Origin: Bacteroidetes bacterium UBA1947
GTDB lineage: Bacteria > Bacteroidota > Bacteroidia > Chitinophagales > Chitinophagaceae
NCBI GenBank assembly: GCA_002336915.1
Contig: DDET01000047.1
Coordinates: 86,162-150,161 of the forward strand
Length of the DNA stretch: 64,000 nucleotides
Reading direction: 5' to 3'
The notes under the pieces were generated by a model that saw only the letters and a list, made by a program, of their open reading frames with translations, was not told where the DNA came from and made no database searches. Positions 50,896 to 59,162 of the stretch are shown piece by piece (the first letter of the stretch is position 1; every line of letters starts with the position of its first letter). The position numbers and the translations under genes were made by a program.

Positions 50896-51746
50896 TAGGA
50901 TCCTTGCCCGGCGGTTCCTTCGCTATCGCTCAGGATGACATTGTCCCCACCCGGTAATTTCACATCAAAATCCTTCAGTGTTTTATTCACATCGCCCTGC
51001 ATTTGCAGTCGGCCGCTTTCGGCTATTTTCCTTAGCCTCCAGCCCAGGTGCAGATCGCCGGTGGGCATGCGGTATTTATTCAATGCCTGGCTCACCACCT
51101 TCGATGCTTTTTGGTATTGCTGCGAGCAGAAGCTGATGAGTTGATTATCGTAATAGTCCTCAGGGTGCGAGCTTAATCGCTTACCGCCTTCGTGCGTGCG
51201 CACGCCGGCATTCTCCTGCACCAGCTTGTTCCATTCCTCACCATCTACCTCTACTTCGGCCAGTGTCACCTGCCTGGCCAGCTTGCGTGCCTTCACCAGC
51301 TCTTTGGGCAGTATCTCGCCTATGCTCTTGGGGTAGTACACCTTTCCATTCTCATCCAGGAAGGGGAGGCCTGCTATGTTCAGCAGGTAAAAACGGCCGG
51401 GGTGTTTTGCCAAATAAGGCAGCATCCAGTGATAGGCTGTTACATCAGCCGGCCATGGGGCCATCCAGAACCATGCTACAGCGGTTTCATCATCATACAT
51501 AGCCTTCGATACTTCCAGCAGCCTTTCCATATCATCCACCTGTATGGGCTCTTTTGCATTGGGCACCAGTTCCTGCCAGTATGCCGAGCGCAGCTCGCTG
51601 AACGACTGTCCTTCCCCCTTTTGTATAGGGCCCACATGCAGTATATCTTTCAATACGATCACCTCACCTTTCAGTTCGGGCTCCATACTTACTGCTTCCA
51701 TCAGCGGGCCTGCCGCTATGTCTCCAACTACTATATGATATATCAT
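50895..51746 (-). CDS. DUF1835 domain protein
   Basis: A 283-residue soluble protein with the DUF1835 N-terminal domain (MIYHIVVGDIAAGPLMEAV, VIVLKDILHVGPI) and a helical second half of the DUF3658 type (RLSSHPEDYYDNQLISFC). Its role is unknown. The last 15 or so residues (DNVILSDSEGTAGQGS) read from a sequence resembling dispersed intergenic repeats (TGTCATCCTGAGCG), so the C-terminus may have been extended by one. Single gene. Confidence 0.72.
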   Translation of the reverse strand: MIYHIVVGDIAAGPLMEAVSMEPELKGEVIVLKDILHVGPIQKGEGQSFSELRSAYWQELVPNAKEPIQVDDMERLLEVSKAMYDDETAVAWFWMAPWPADVTAYHWMLPYLAKHPGRFYLLNIAGLPFLDENGKVYYPKSIGEILPKELVKARKLARQVTLAEVEVDGEEWNKLVQENAGVRTHEGGKRLSSHPEDYYDNQLISFCSQQYQKASKVVSQALNKYRMPTGDLHLGWRLRKIAESGRLQMQGDVNKTLKDFDVKLPGGDNVILSDSEGTAGQGS

Positions 51747-51891
51747 TTAACGATGCTTAACGCGGCAAAAATAACAGAATCAGGGAATTTGGCCCTTCTT
51801 ATTAAAATGCCTGTTTGTAATGTGTGGATATGTATGTGGCCTTGTGCGCGAAGGTGTCTGTATCCATGGCTGAAGCAAACTTAGAACCTAT

Positions 51892-52536
51892 TTAAAAATT
51901 CACCCCTGCATGCACCCCCAGGTCATACTGTGCAGGCACATTGTCAGTAAAGTACCGCGCTCTTGCATCCACCCCTATATTCAATCGGCCCTTAATACAC
52001 ATATACTCATAGCTTACCTGTGGTACTATTCCCCAATACTTTCCTTTTGCATAATCATATAGTATCTGTGCATCCGAAGGCCAATAAATTAGCATTTCCT
52101 TCAAATACGTATTATATCCCCAGTAGTAACAGATACCTAAGCCCGCATTTATGAAGTGATTTTTATGTAGGCTTGCCTTATAAGATCCATAAGCATCCAC
52201 AATCCTGTAGTCAGCTCTATAATTCAACGCGCCAATTTCCCTCTTCAAAAATACTTCCCACGGTTCAGCAACAATAAATGCTCTGCTGCCTGCATCTCTA
52301 CGCCATCGTTTCCACTGGTAATACCCTAACCCGGCATACCAATGTTTATATACCTTCCTTTCATAGCAAGCACCTATTTGCTGAAATGGGGAACGCAGAG
52401 TATTCCTGTCTTTTATAGAAAAGGTGCCTGTTGATATTTTAAAGGAGTTGGGGAAAATTTTTTGTGCAAGCGTGCACGAAGGGCTTAGACTCAGTGCACA
52501 AGTCGTTATTAAAATCATCTTTACCACACTATTCAT
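51892..52536 (-). CDS. Hypothetical small outer-membrane barrel
   Basis: A 214-residue exported protein with a signal peptide (ILITTCALSLSPSCTLAQK, cut before Gln), then alternating strands rich in Tyr and Trp (KHWYAGLGYYQWKRW, NHFINAGLGICYYWGYN, YWGIVPQVSYEY) ending in GVHAGVNF. The terminal Phe fits barrel insertion. I use ATG 52536; the long upstream frame is Lys/Arg/Cys-rich and not a plausible gene. Family unknown. Confidence 0.6.
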   Translation of the reverse strand: MNSVVKMILITTCALSLSPSCTLAQKIFPNSFKISTGTFSIKDRNTLRSPFQQIGACYERKVYKHWYAGLGYYQWKRWRRDAGSRAFIVAEPWEVFLKREIGALNYRADYRIVDAYGSYKASLHKNHFINAGLGICYYWGYNTYLKEMLIYWPSDAQILYDYAKGKYWGIVPQVSYEYMCIKGRLNIGVDARARYFTDNVPAQYDLGVHAGVNF

Positions 52537-52718
52537 TGCAATGTATTTAATATTTACGTACAAAATAATACAAAAAATATTGCATTTACCTGCGTGAAAA
52601 ACACCCAACTTTCGCCTTTGTGGACGTTTTTCACCAGGAAATCTAGCCCGAAAAAGGATGCAAACTTTTTCTACAACAAATTCCGCACCCAGCCTGACTT
52701 TTAGCCCAAAAATAGGAG

Positions 52719-52767
52719 TATGATACCCTTTCAAAAGGTTATGATACCCTCCTAAAAGGGTATCATA
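52719..52767. repeat. TATGATACCCT direct and inverted repeats
   Basis: TATGATACCCT occurs at 52719-52729 and 52740-52750, and its exact complement AGGGTATCATA at 52757-52767. The second and third form a perfect 11-bp inverted repeat with a 6-base spacer. The copies are about one helical turn or two apart, which suits an operator or hairpin. Confidence 0.65.
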
Positions 52768-53040
52768 AAACTTCAATTTCCCCATCCCAAATTCCCATCC
52801 GACCTTTGTGGAAAAAAACGAAAATGCAACGAAAAACGACCGGCATTTGGAAAGAAAGCGTGAAGAAAATATTTGTTTAGACCGTTAAGAAGAGGGAACC
52901 GTCTACTGAAGTTTAAAGTAAATCGGACTTATAAAAGTCCTGCTAAAGAAAGGGCATGTTCAAAGCTCGAACTTATTTCCCTCTTTAGGGCTAAGCAAAT
53001 ATTTTTAGCTTTCTTTCCAACAGCCTTGACCTTTTCTTTG

Positions 53041-53076
53041 GTTACTTTCTTTTGTGTCAAGACAAAAGAAAGTAAC
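53041..53076. repeat. Long perfect hairpin, REP-like
   Basis: GTTACTTTCTTTTGT and ACAAAAGAAAGTAAC form a perfect 15-bp inverted repeat with spacer GTCAAG. Hairpins with this CTTTGGTTACTTTCTTT pattern recur in many genomes as intergenic palindromes. Confidence 0.7.
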
Positions 53077-53137
53077 AAGCTGAAGAGAATTACTGAAGCT
53101 GAAATATGTAAACTAAAGTCCAATAAACACTATTAAG

Positions 53138-54127
53138 ATGATCGAAAATCAAAAACAACAAGCCGAAAATCTATTCCTCAACACCGAACAATCCCAAAAA
53201 GAAATTGCGCAGCATTTAGGCATCGACCCCAAGACCCTCTACCGCTGGATAAAGGAAGGCCACTGGCAGCAGCTCAAATCCGCCACCCGCCGCATGCCCT
53301 CCGTCTTAGTTGAAAACATCTACGAGCAACTCGACGACATCAACTACAGCATCTCCCAAAGAGACCGCGGGCAGCGCCACCCCACCAAAGACGAATCCCT
53401 CACCATCAATCGGCTGATGAACTGCATCGGAAAGGTCCAAAAGCAAACCTCCCAGGGACAGAACATCCAGTTCATGATGAATTTCATAGATTATGTTCAA
53501 CCATTAAATCACGACCTCGCCCAACTCCTCACCCACTACGGCAGCGCATTCTTAAATGGCAGCGAGATCAAAGGCTTTCATCCATACGACATCGAGTACG
53601 GTGAACAGCCTTCAGAACTTAATCGCGTCCCCCTCTCCTTCGGAGAGGGCCGGGGTGAGGCCTCCCCTGCGCCCGACTACAACCCCAACCAACTCGAACT
53701 CCCATTCCCGAATATGTCCGGTAACACCTCCTCTCCGGAGCATGTCCCGCGGCCAGCGGGAGAGAGGTCGGGAGAGGTCTCCTCTCCAATCGGGCACGAA
53801 TCGGGCATTGAAAAAAACAACGAAAATCCTGTACAATCAACTGAAAATCAATCTGAACAACCACAAACGCCCGATACAAATATGCCCGAAATGCCCGAAA
53901 ATAATTTTCACGAAAATCGGGCAAACGCTGAAGGCGAACAAGAAGCTCCTCCCCTTTCTAATAACACCTCCCTCTCCTTTGGAGAGGGCCGGGCTGAGGC
54001 CTCACTCGCGCCGGACGATCCGCCTAATGACACCCCTACACCCAGTAGGCTACATCTATTGCGGTCAAGCCGAAACAGGCTAAAAACAACCGCTCCAACC
54101 CCGACTACCCCATTGACCCCAAGTTAA
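53138..54127 (+). CDS. HTH protein (terminase small subunit-like) with repeat-derived tail
   Basis: A 329-residue frame. Residues 1-50 are a helix-turn-helix (SQKEIAQHLGIDPKTLYRWI), typical of phage terminase small subunits or transposase-like HTH proteins. To about residue 160 the protein is coherent. The rest is low-complexity, interrupted by palindromic elements read as PLSFGEGRGEASPAP, SPEHVPRPAGERSGEVSS and SLSFGEGRAEASLAPD. Near the end the frame turns Pro/Thr-rich, while frame 2 from about 54030 to 54240 gives a better coding pattern (NRSNPDYPIDPKLIYPGSG), so the 3' end is probably frameshifted. Function unknown. Confidence 0.5.
   Translation: MIENQKQQAENLFLNTEQSQKEIAQHLGIDPKTLYRWIKEGHWQQLKSATRRMPSVLVENIYEQLDDINYSISQRDRGQRHPTKDESLTINRLMNCIGKVQKQTSQGQNIQFMMNFIDYVQPLNHDLAQLLTHYGSAFLNGSEIKGFHPYDIEYGEQPSELNRVPLSFGEGRGEASPAPDYNPNQLELPFPNMSGNTSSPEHVPRPAGERSGEVSSPIGHESGIEKNNENPVQSTENQSEQPQTPDTNMPEMPENNFHENRANAEGEQEAPPLSNNTSLSFGEGRAEASLAPDDPPNDTPTPSRLHLLRSSRNRLKTTAPTPTTPLTPS
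53631..53675 (+). repeat. Palindromic element A inside the HTH gene
   Basis: CCCTCTCC-TTC-GGAGAGGG is a perfect 8-bp hairpin, followed by CCGGGGTGAGGCC. The same unit appears at 53970 in the same frame. It resembles dispersed palindromes usually found between genes. Confidence 0.7.
53731..53776 (+). repeat. Palindromic element B inside the HTH gene
   Basis: A nested inverted repeat: outer CTCTCC with GGAGAG, inner TCCCGC with GCGGGA around GGCCA. Its arms share the CTCTCC/GGAGAG core with elements A and C, but its centre differs. Confidence 0.6.
53970..54014 (+). repeat. Palindromic element C inside the HTH gene
   Basis: CCTCTCC-TTT-GGAGAGG followed by GCCGGGCTGAGGCCTC. It is nearly identical to element A and lies in the same reading frame, coding SLSFGEGRAEAS where A codes PLSFGEGRGEAS. 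Confidence 0.7.
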
Positions 54128-54236
54128 TTTACCCCGGCAGTGGTGTCCACTACAGGTACAGAACTCGTAAAACCTTTTCTAAAGAAGAATATGATGCACT
54201 TTTTCGCCCCAACAAATGCAAACGGAACAGGGATTT

Positions 54237-55475
54237 CTAGCTTTTCAAGCCGGGCATGCCGCCCTTCATGGCGCGTACTGCAGGCACCCAGGCAGCCATT
54301 AAGCCTACTAATGCAATGGTACCTATGATCAGCAGGAGGTCGAGGGGCTGTACTCTTACGGGGTATGCATTGATGATAAAAGCACCCAGCGGCAGCTTTA
54401 TCCAGCCAAACTGCTGCTGCCCCAGGCACAGCAGCAGGCCAAGGACCAGGCCGCTTAGCCCCCCTATCATTGACCATAATATGCCTTCCAGTACAAAGAC
54501 CTTTCTTACATCGCCCGGCTGTGCCCCCATAGCCTTTAGTATGGCCATGTCCTTTTGCTTTTCCAGCACCAGCAGCGAGAGGGCGCCTATCATGTTAAAG
54601 GAGGCTATGAGCAATACCAGCAGCAGTATGGCATATACGGCCCACTTCTCGGTACGCATTACCATGTACAGTGTCTTGTTCTGCTCAAACCTTGTTTCTA
54701 TGCGCAGGCTGCTGCCCGTTATTTGCTGTATCTGCCGCTTCAGCTCATCCCGGTCCGCATCATCGGCCAGCTTTATCTCTACCGATGAGAAGAGCCCGTC
54801 TTTCTGCAGCAGGTACTGCGCCAGCGGCAGCGCTGCCAGTATATACTTATCATCAAATTCTTCCTGCACCTGGAACACCCCATCCACTTTCAGCTCCGCT
54901 GAAGTGAATGCAGACGCCGGATCTAAAACCGAAGCGTTAGCATGAGCAGTGGGATAGTAAAGTGTGAGCTTGCTGAAAGCATTGTTGGGGTCCATGCCCA
55001 TTTTGTTGGCTATGCGCGCCCCTATTATTGCGGTGGGTACGGTGCCGGCACTTACAGAGTCACGCCCTTCTACAATATAGGGCAGCACATTGTTCACCTT
55101 AAAATAGTTGTGGTCTATGCCCCTTACCGTACACACATTATCATCACTGTTATCGCTGCGCACCAGCACCTTGTCTTCCAGTACATAGCTGATGCCTTCC
55201 ACACCTTTGAGGGCTTTTATGCGTGCCGTTTTCTGCTCATCGAAGGCGAAGAACTTGCCTTTCGCCGGGCTTATCTTTATATCAGGGTAAAAAGCTTTGT
55301 AGAGATCTTTTACCAAATGCTCAAAGCCGTTGAACACGGAGAAGAGCACGATCATGGCGCAGCTGCCCACCGCTATGGCTACCATGCTGATGCGCGAGAG
55401 CACGGGCACGGCATTTCCCGTACGCTTGCCCCGCAGGTACCTGAGTGCCAGTTGCCATACCAGTGTATTGTTCAT
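54237..55475 (-). CDS. FtsX-like permease, LolC/LolE type
   Basis: A 412-residue inner-membrane protein. One N-terminal helix (residues about 27-50, SMVAIAVGSCAMIVLFSVF), a large periplasmic domain and three C-terminal helices (WAVYAILLLVLLIASFNM, LEGILWSMIGGLSGLVLGLL, LLLIIGTIALVGLMAAWV) match LolC/E-family ABC permeases that extract lipoproteins. The ATPase partner is not in this window. It shares a start-stop junction with rbfA (55475 to 55476), so they are cotranscribed, an arrangement common in Bacteroidetes. Confidence 0.87.
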   Translation of the reverse strand: MNNTLVWQLALRYLRGKRTGNAVPVLSRISMVAIAVGSCAMIVLFSVFNGFEHLVKDLYKAFYPDIKISPAKGKFFAFDEQKTARIKALKGVEGISYVLEDKVLVRSDNSDDNVCTVRGIDHNYFKVNNVLPYIVEGRDSVSAGTVPTAIIGARIANKMGMDPNNAFSKLTLYYPTAHANASVLDPASAFTSAELKVDGVFQVQEEFDDKYILAALPLAQYLLQKDGLFSSVEIKLADDADRDELKRQIQQITGSSLRIETRFEQNKTLYMVMRTEKWAVYAILLLVLLIASFNMIGALSLLVLEKQKDMAILKAMGAQPGDVRKVFVLEGILWSMIGGLSGLVLGLLLCLGQQQFGWIKLPLGAFIINAYPVRVQPLDLLLIIGTIALVGLMAAWVPAVRAMKGGMPGLKS

Positions 55476-55862
55476 TTATTGGCTTTCAGTATTGTTGCCA
55501 CGCTCTGCACGCTCCTCGTTTATCTTTTTAAAGATCTCCTCCATCCTGAACACATGGTCGAGGGTATCATCGTTAAAGAAGGCCAGTTCCGGTACCCGGC
55601 GCAGCTGGTCCTTTACGCGGCGGCCCAGCAGGTTGCGCCACTCCTTGCCCCTGTCCTGTATCTCGTGCAGCAGTTTCGCAGGTTCCTTCACCTGGAAAAA
55701 GCTGATGTATATGCGTGCTTCAAGAAGGTCGGGGGTTACCATCACTTTCGAGATGGACACCATACCGCCGTCCACTATGTTCATTCCTTCGCGCTGAAAA
55801 ATAGCGCTCATCTCTTCCATTACCAGCTTGGCCACCTGTTTCTGCCGCTTGCTTTCTTCCAT
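55476..55862 (-). CDS. rbfA: Ribosome-binding factor A
   Basis: A 128-residue KH-like protein needed for late 16S rRNA 5' end maturation and 30S assembly. The family blocks are RQKQVAKLVMEEMSAIF at the start, VSISKVMVTPDLLEARIYIS, and LRRVPELAFFNDDTLD near the end. Normal length. Its stop abuts the start of the downstream permease gene. First gene of the two-gene unit. Confidence 0.9.
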   Translation of the reverse strand: MEESKRQKQVAKLVMEEMSAIFQREGMNIVDGGMVSISKVMVTPDLLEARIYISFFQVKEPAKLLHEIQDRGKEWRNLLGRRVKDQLRRVPELAFFNDDTLDHVFRMEEIFKKINEERAERGNNTESQ

Positions 55863-55983
55863 AATTGCCCTTTTTACCGACGGGTAAAGTTAATCGAAAT
55901 TGGGCTTTATGACAGGATTTTTACCGCCGCAACAAGCTTATTTGTACAATGTTTCATAAATTCGTTCTTTCAAAAACATATCA

Positions 55984-56910
55984 GTGTCTAAAAAAATATT
56001 ATTCATCGGTAGCATGGCTGCAATGGCGGCATTCAGCTCTTGTAAAGAAAAGGGGCCGATCATTGACATGGGTGAAGGCCGCGAAGCGAAAGACTCCACC
56101 TATACCGCTACTGTTGAAACACCACAGCAGCATGTGATCCTGGTGGAAGACTTCACAGGTGCCTCATGCGCCAACTGCCCTAAGGCACACGTAATACTGG
56201 ACGCCCAGGAAGCGGCCCACCCCGAGCGCATAGCCGTACTGGGCATACATCTTTTTAATTTTGGCCAATCATCGCCTTATGACGCCCCTGGTGGTTCATA
56301 CGTGCACAAATACGATTTTCGCACGCAGTCAGGCACCGACATCGGCAATACCATATATGGTGGTGTAAGCGCGATGCCCAGCGCGGGGTTTGACAGGCAG
56401 TTGCATATTGGCGGCGGCACTATTAATCCCCCCAACGACAACCTTGCATTCTACAGCCTGTGGCCGGACATCATTGCGCACATGCTCGACAGCGTACCGC
56501 CTGTAAACCTGAGTGTTACCAGCTCACTGAATACAGCAGGTGATACGGCATTCATAACCATCAAGGCTGCTTATACCAAAGCAGTGTCGTCAAAAAACGT
56601 GCTTACAGTAGCCATAACAGAGAGCAACCTGCTGGACCTGCAGGAAGACCCGGACGCCCCTAACGGTGTTTATGATATCGACTACAAGTTCACCAATGTG
56701 CTGCGCGATTTTGTATCGCCCACACTGGGCGGCACCGTGCTGGACAGCCTGGCAACAAAAGAACCGGGCAGGGTGTTCACCCGCAGTTTCCTGTACAAGG
56801 TGAATGCAGCATGGAAGCCTGAGAACTGCAAAGTGGTGGCTTTCATTGCCAATGCCGAATCGGAAGACAAACATGTGCTGCAGACTGCTGTTACAAAGCT
56901 TAAACCATAA
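55984..56910 (+). CDS. Omp28-like thioredoxin-fold lipoprotein
   Basis: A 308-residue exported lipoprotein. Its lipobox is SSC, near residue 20; the GTG start gives a good signal sequence (MSKKILFIGSMAAMAAFSSC). The Omp28-related domain has a thioredoxin-like start, VILVEDFTGASCANCPKAHV, with CxxC, followed by VLGIHLFNFG and GVSAMPSAGF. Members are surface or periplasmic proteins of Bacteroidetes. It is divergent from rbfA and followed by the M28 lipoprotein gene 67 bases on. Confidence 0.82.
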   Translation: MSKKILFIGSMAAMAAFSSCKEKGPIIDMGEGREAKDSTYTATVETPQQHVILVEDFTGASCANCPKAHVILDAQEAAHPERIAVLGIHLFNFGQSSPYDAPGGSYVHKYDFRTQSGTDIGNTIYGGVSAMPSAGFDRQLHIGGGTINPPNDNLAFYSLWPDIIAHMLDSVPPVNLSVTSSLNTAGDTAFITIKAAYTKAVSSKNVLTVAITESNLLDLQEDPDAPNGVYDIDYKFTNVLRDFVSPTLGGTVLDSLATKEPGRVFTRSFLYKVNAAWKPENCKVVAFIANAESEDKHVLQTAVTKLKP

Positions 56911-56977
56911 CAACCTTCTTTATAAAAAATGCTATTTGCCTTGTCCTAAGCGATGAGGCAAATATTTTTAAGGAACC

Positions 56978-57985
56978 ATGCAAAAACCTTTTTACCGCAC
57001 ATATATCATTGCCTGCGCCTGCTTATTGGGCACAGCGGCCTGCAATGGAGATAAGCAGCCAGAGCACAACAAACCGGTAACTGAGCAGGCTGCACCTGTC
57101 TTGAATGCACCCCGTTTTAATGCCGATAGCGCTTACCAAAGCGTGGCGGTACAGGTGGCATTCGGGCCACGCACACCGGGCTCAGCTGCACAGCAAAAAT
57201 GTGCTGCATGGATGCAGGCGAAGCTGCACGAAAGCTGCGATACCGTATACCGGCAGGAAACAAAAGTAAAAGGCGGAGACGGCAAAATGCTGCCCTGCAT
57301 CAACCTCATAGGCGTCATCAATCCTAAAGCAACCCGGCGCATACTCCTCCTCACCCATTGGGACAGCCGCCTATGGGCGGATATGGACACCAAAGACAAG
57401 GACAAACCCATACTTGCGGCAGATGATGCCGGAAGCGGCGTAGGCATACTGCTGGAGGTAGCAAGGCAGTTGAAGAGCAATAAACTAAGTGCGGAACTGG
57501 GCGTGGATATACTGTTCACAGACGTGGAAGACTATGGCAAAAGCGAATGGGGTGACGATTCTTATTGTTTAGGCACGCAATACTGGGCGCTACACCCGCA
57601 TGTACCGGGTTATAAGGCCGATTTTGGCATACTGCTGGATATGGCAGGCGCTAAGGGTGCACAGTTCCCCCTCGAGGAACTATCGGCGCAGTATGCGGGC
57701 GATGTGCAGCAAAACGTATGGGCGGCCGCAGGGCGTGCAGGCTATTCTTCCTATTTCACTTATGCCAAAGGCTCAGCTATTACCGATGACCATGACTATG
57801 TGAACAAGCTGATCCATATACCTACTATCGATATCATTAACCTGTCGCTTACCACTGCCAGCCCCTTTGCCGCGCACTGGCATACCCACCAGGATAATAT
57901 GAGCATTATAGACAAAAATACCCTCAATGCCGTGGGCCAGAGCCTGCTGCAGGTGATATATGAAGCGGCGCAGCCGGCCAGTTAA
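56978..57985 (+). CDS. M28-family lipoprotein, glutaminyl-cyclase-like
   Basis: A 335-residue lipoprotein (lipobox GTAAC, Cys about 22). The fold is that of zinc M28 proteins; AFGPRTPGSAAQQKCAAWM at residue 61, LLTHWDSRLWADMD, AADDAGSGVGILLEVARQL, FTDVEDYGKSEWGDDSYCLG and WHTHQDNMSIID are the blocks seen in animal-type glutaminyl-peptide cyclotransferases. In Bacteroidetes such enzymes make pyroglutamate from the N-terminal Gln exposed by signal peptidase I. The many Q-type signal peptides in this window fit that. Confidence 0.82.
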   Translation: MQKPFYRTYIIACACLLGTAACNGDKQPEHNKPVTEQAAPVLNAPRFNADSAYQSVAVQVAFGPRTPGSAAQQKCAAWMQAKLHESCDTVYRQETKVKGGDGKMLPCINLIGVINPKATRRILLLTHWDSRLWADMDTKDKDKPILAADDAGSGVGILLEVARQLKSNKLSAELGVDILFTDVEDYGKSEWGDDSYCLGTQYWALHPHVPGYKADFGILLDMAGAKGAQFPLEELSAQYAGDVQQNVWAAAGRAGYSSYFTYAKGSAITDDHDYVNKLIHIPTIDIINLSLTTASPFAAHWHTHQDNMSIIDKNTLNAVGQSLLQVIYEAAQPAS

Positions 57986-58024
57986 TAAAAACCAAAAATA
58001 CATTCATCATAAATTGCCATTGGT

Positions 58025-58032
58025 TATCTTTG
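58025..58032 (+). promoter_or_regulatory. -7 element before lspA
   Basis: TATCTTTG matches TAnnTTTG, 19 bases before the GTG at 58052. No -33 TTG at the expected distance. Confidence 0.4.
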
Positions 58033-58051
58033 GCGCAACAAAGTTCAGATT

Positions 58052-58681
58052 GTGAAGTATCGCCACGCCATTATAATAGTCCTGCTGGTCATTTTCTTTG
58101 ACCAGTTGCTCAAGTTTTATGTGAAGACCCATTTCTACTACGGGCAGGAGGTGAATGTTATCGGGCATTGGTTCCGCCTGCACTTTATAGAAAATGAGGG
58201 TATGGCCTTCGGCATGAAACTGAGCCAGGCCGATATTGGCAAGCTGGTGCTTACCTTATTCCGTTTAGGAGCAGTAATATTCGGTTTCTTCCTCTTGAAA
58301 AAACTGGTGGTAAAAAAATACAGCCGCGGCACCATCATATGCGGCGCTTTGATACTTGCAGGTGCATTGGGTAACCTGATAGACAGCATGTTCTACGGGC
58401 TGATGTTCACAGAAAGCACCTTCGACCTGGCGCATGTAACCCAGTTGGGGCATGGCTATGGCAGGTTCCTGCACGGCAGGGTTGTAGATATGCTTTACTT
58501 CCCCCTGTTCACTGCCAAACTGCCCACATGGGTACCATTCATGGGTGGGCAAAATTTCGAGTTCTTTGAGCCTGTATTTAATATTGCAGATGCAGCTATT
58601 TCAACAGGTGTATTAACTTTGGTATTCTTCCAGAAGAAGCTGATACATAAAAAAGAAAGTCCCGCGACAGTAACTCCGTAA
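58052..58681 (+). CDS. lspA: Lipoprotein signal peptidase LspA
   Basis: A 209-residue, four-helix inner-membrane aspartic protease that removes signal peptides from prolipoproteins. Catalytic Asp residues are in ALGNLIDSMFYG and FNIADAAIS. Other blocks are IFFDQLLKFYVK near the start and RLHFIENEGMAFGM. The GTG at 58052 gives MKYRHAIIIV; no better start exists. It is slightly longer than the E. coli enzyme because of a periplasmic loop insertion, usual for Bacteroidetes. zapA follows one base later. Confidence 0.93.
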   Translation: MKYRHAIIIVLLVIFFDQLLKFYVKTHFYYGQEVNVIGHWFRLHFIENEGMAFGMKLSQADIGKLVLTLFRLGAVIFGFFLLKKLVVKKYSRGTIICGALILAGALGNLIDSMFYGLMFTESTFDLAHVTQLGHGYGRFLHGRVVDMLYFPLFTAKLPTWVPFMGGQNFEFFEPVFNIADAAISTGVLTLVFFQKKLIHKKESPATVTP

Positions 58682-58682
58682 G

Positions 58683-58973
58683 ATGAGCGAAGAGGAGCAC
58701 ATATCGATTAATGTATGGCTATCGGGCCGCAGCTACCGTATACGCATTAAGCAAACGGAAGAGGAAGCTGTGCGCAAGGCAGTGAAGCTGGCCGACTCCA
58801 AGGTGCAGGAAATGCGCAACCACTATGCCGGCAAAGACGACCAGGACTTTATAGCCATGTGCCTGCTCTCCTATGCCGCCGATCATGCTATAGATTCAGA
58901 ACACAATCCCTTGCTGCAGGATAACCTTTCGGGCATGGCAAAGAAGATAGATGATGTGTTAAGCAAGGATTGA
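58683..58973 (+). CDS. zapA: Cell division protein ZapA
   Basis: A 96-residue cytoplasmic FtsZ-ring stabiliser. The start ISINVWLSGRSYRIRIK is the ZapA beta domain, followed by the long helix (EEEAVRKAVKLADSKVQEM) for coiled-coil tetramers, and DDQDFIAMCLLSYA. The ATG lies 1 base after the lspA stop, so translation is coupled. Confidence 0.85.
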   Translation: MSEEEHISINVWLSGRSYRIRIKQTEEEAVRKAVKLADSKVQEMRNHYAGKDDQDFIAMCLLSYAADHAIDSEHNPLLQDNLSGMAKKIDDVLSKD

Positions 58974-59118
58974 TACTGCCCAATATCTCAATTTACATCC
59001 ATCAGTACATTCAAGGCCGTAGGGCTTCTGATCTCCTTTGAGGTTATATGAGTGCTGCGTGCCCCGGCAATGCGCCTGACCGCTGAAAGCGGTACTGACG
59101 CTACCTGGTAAAAAAAGA

Positions 59119-59143
59119 ACAGCCCCTCTTTGGGAGGGGCTGT
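59119..59143. terminator. Terminator between zapA and gldJ, both directions
   Basis: ACAGCCCCTC and GAGGGGCTGT form a perfect 10-bp stem around TTTGG, with A-runs before it and after it: AAAAAAAGA on the left and AAAAAA on the right. On the minus strand it is followed by TTCTTTTTTT, serving gldJ; on the plus strand T-run support is weaker. Confidence 0.72.
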
Positions 59144-59162
59144 AAAAAATATCGTAGTAGTA

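Larger units (their letters stand above)
52537..53137. other. 601-bp intergenic region with inverted repeats
   Basis: No convincing gene. It holds a triple TATGATACCCT repeat (52719-52767) and a long perfect inverted repeat at 53041-53076, both listed separately. Upstream of 52536 is the promoter region of the minus-strand barrel gene; the right end leads into the HTH gene at 53138. Confidence 0.55.

Noticed and set aside
51892..52785. Longer version of the small barrel gene starting at 52785
   Set aside because: The first 83 residues are basic and run through the TATGATACCCT array; a proper signal peptide begins at 52536.
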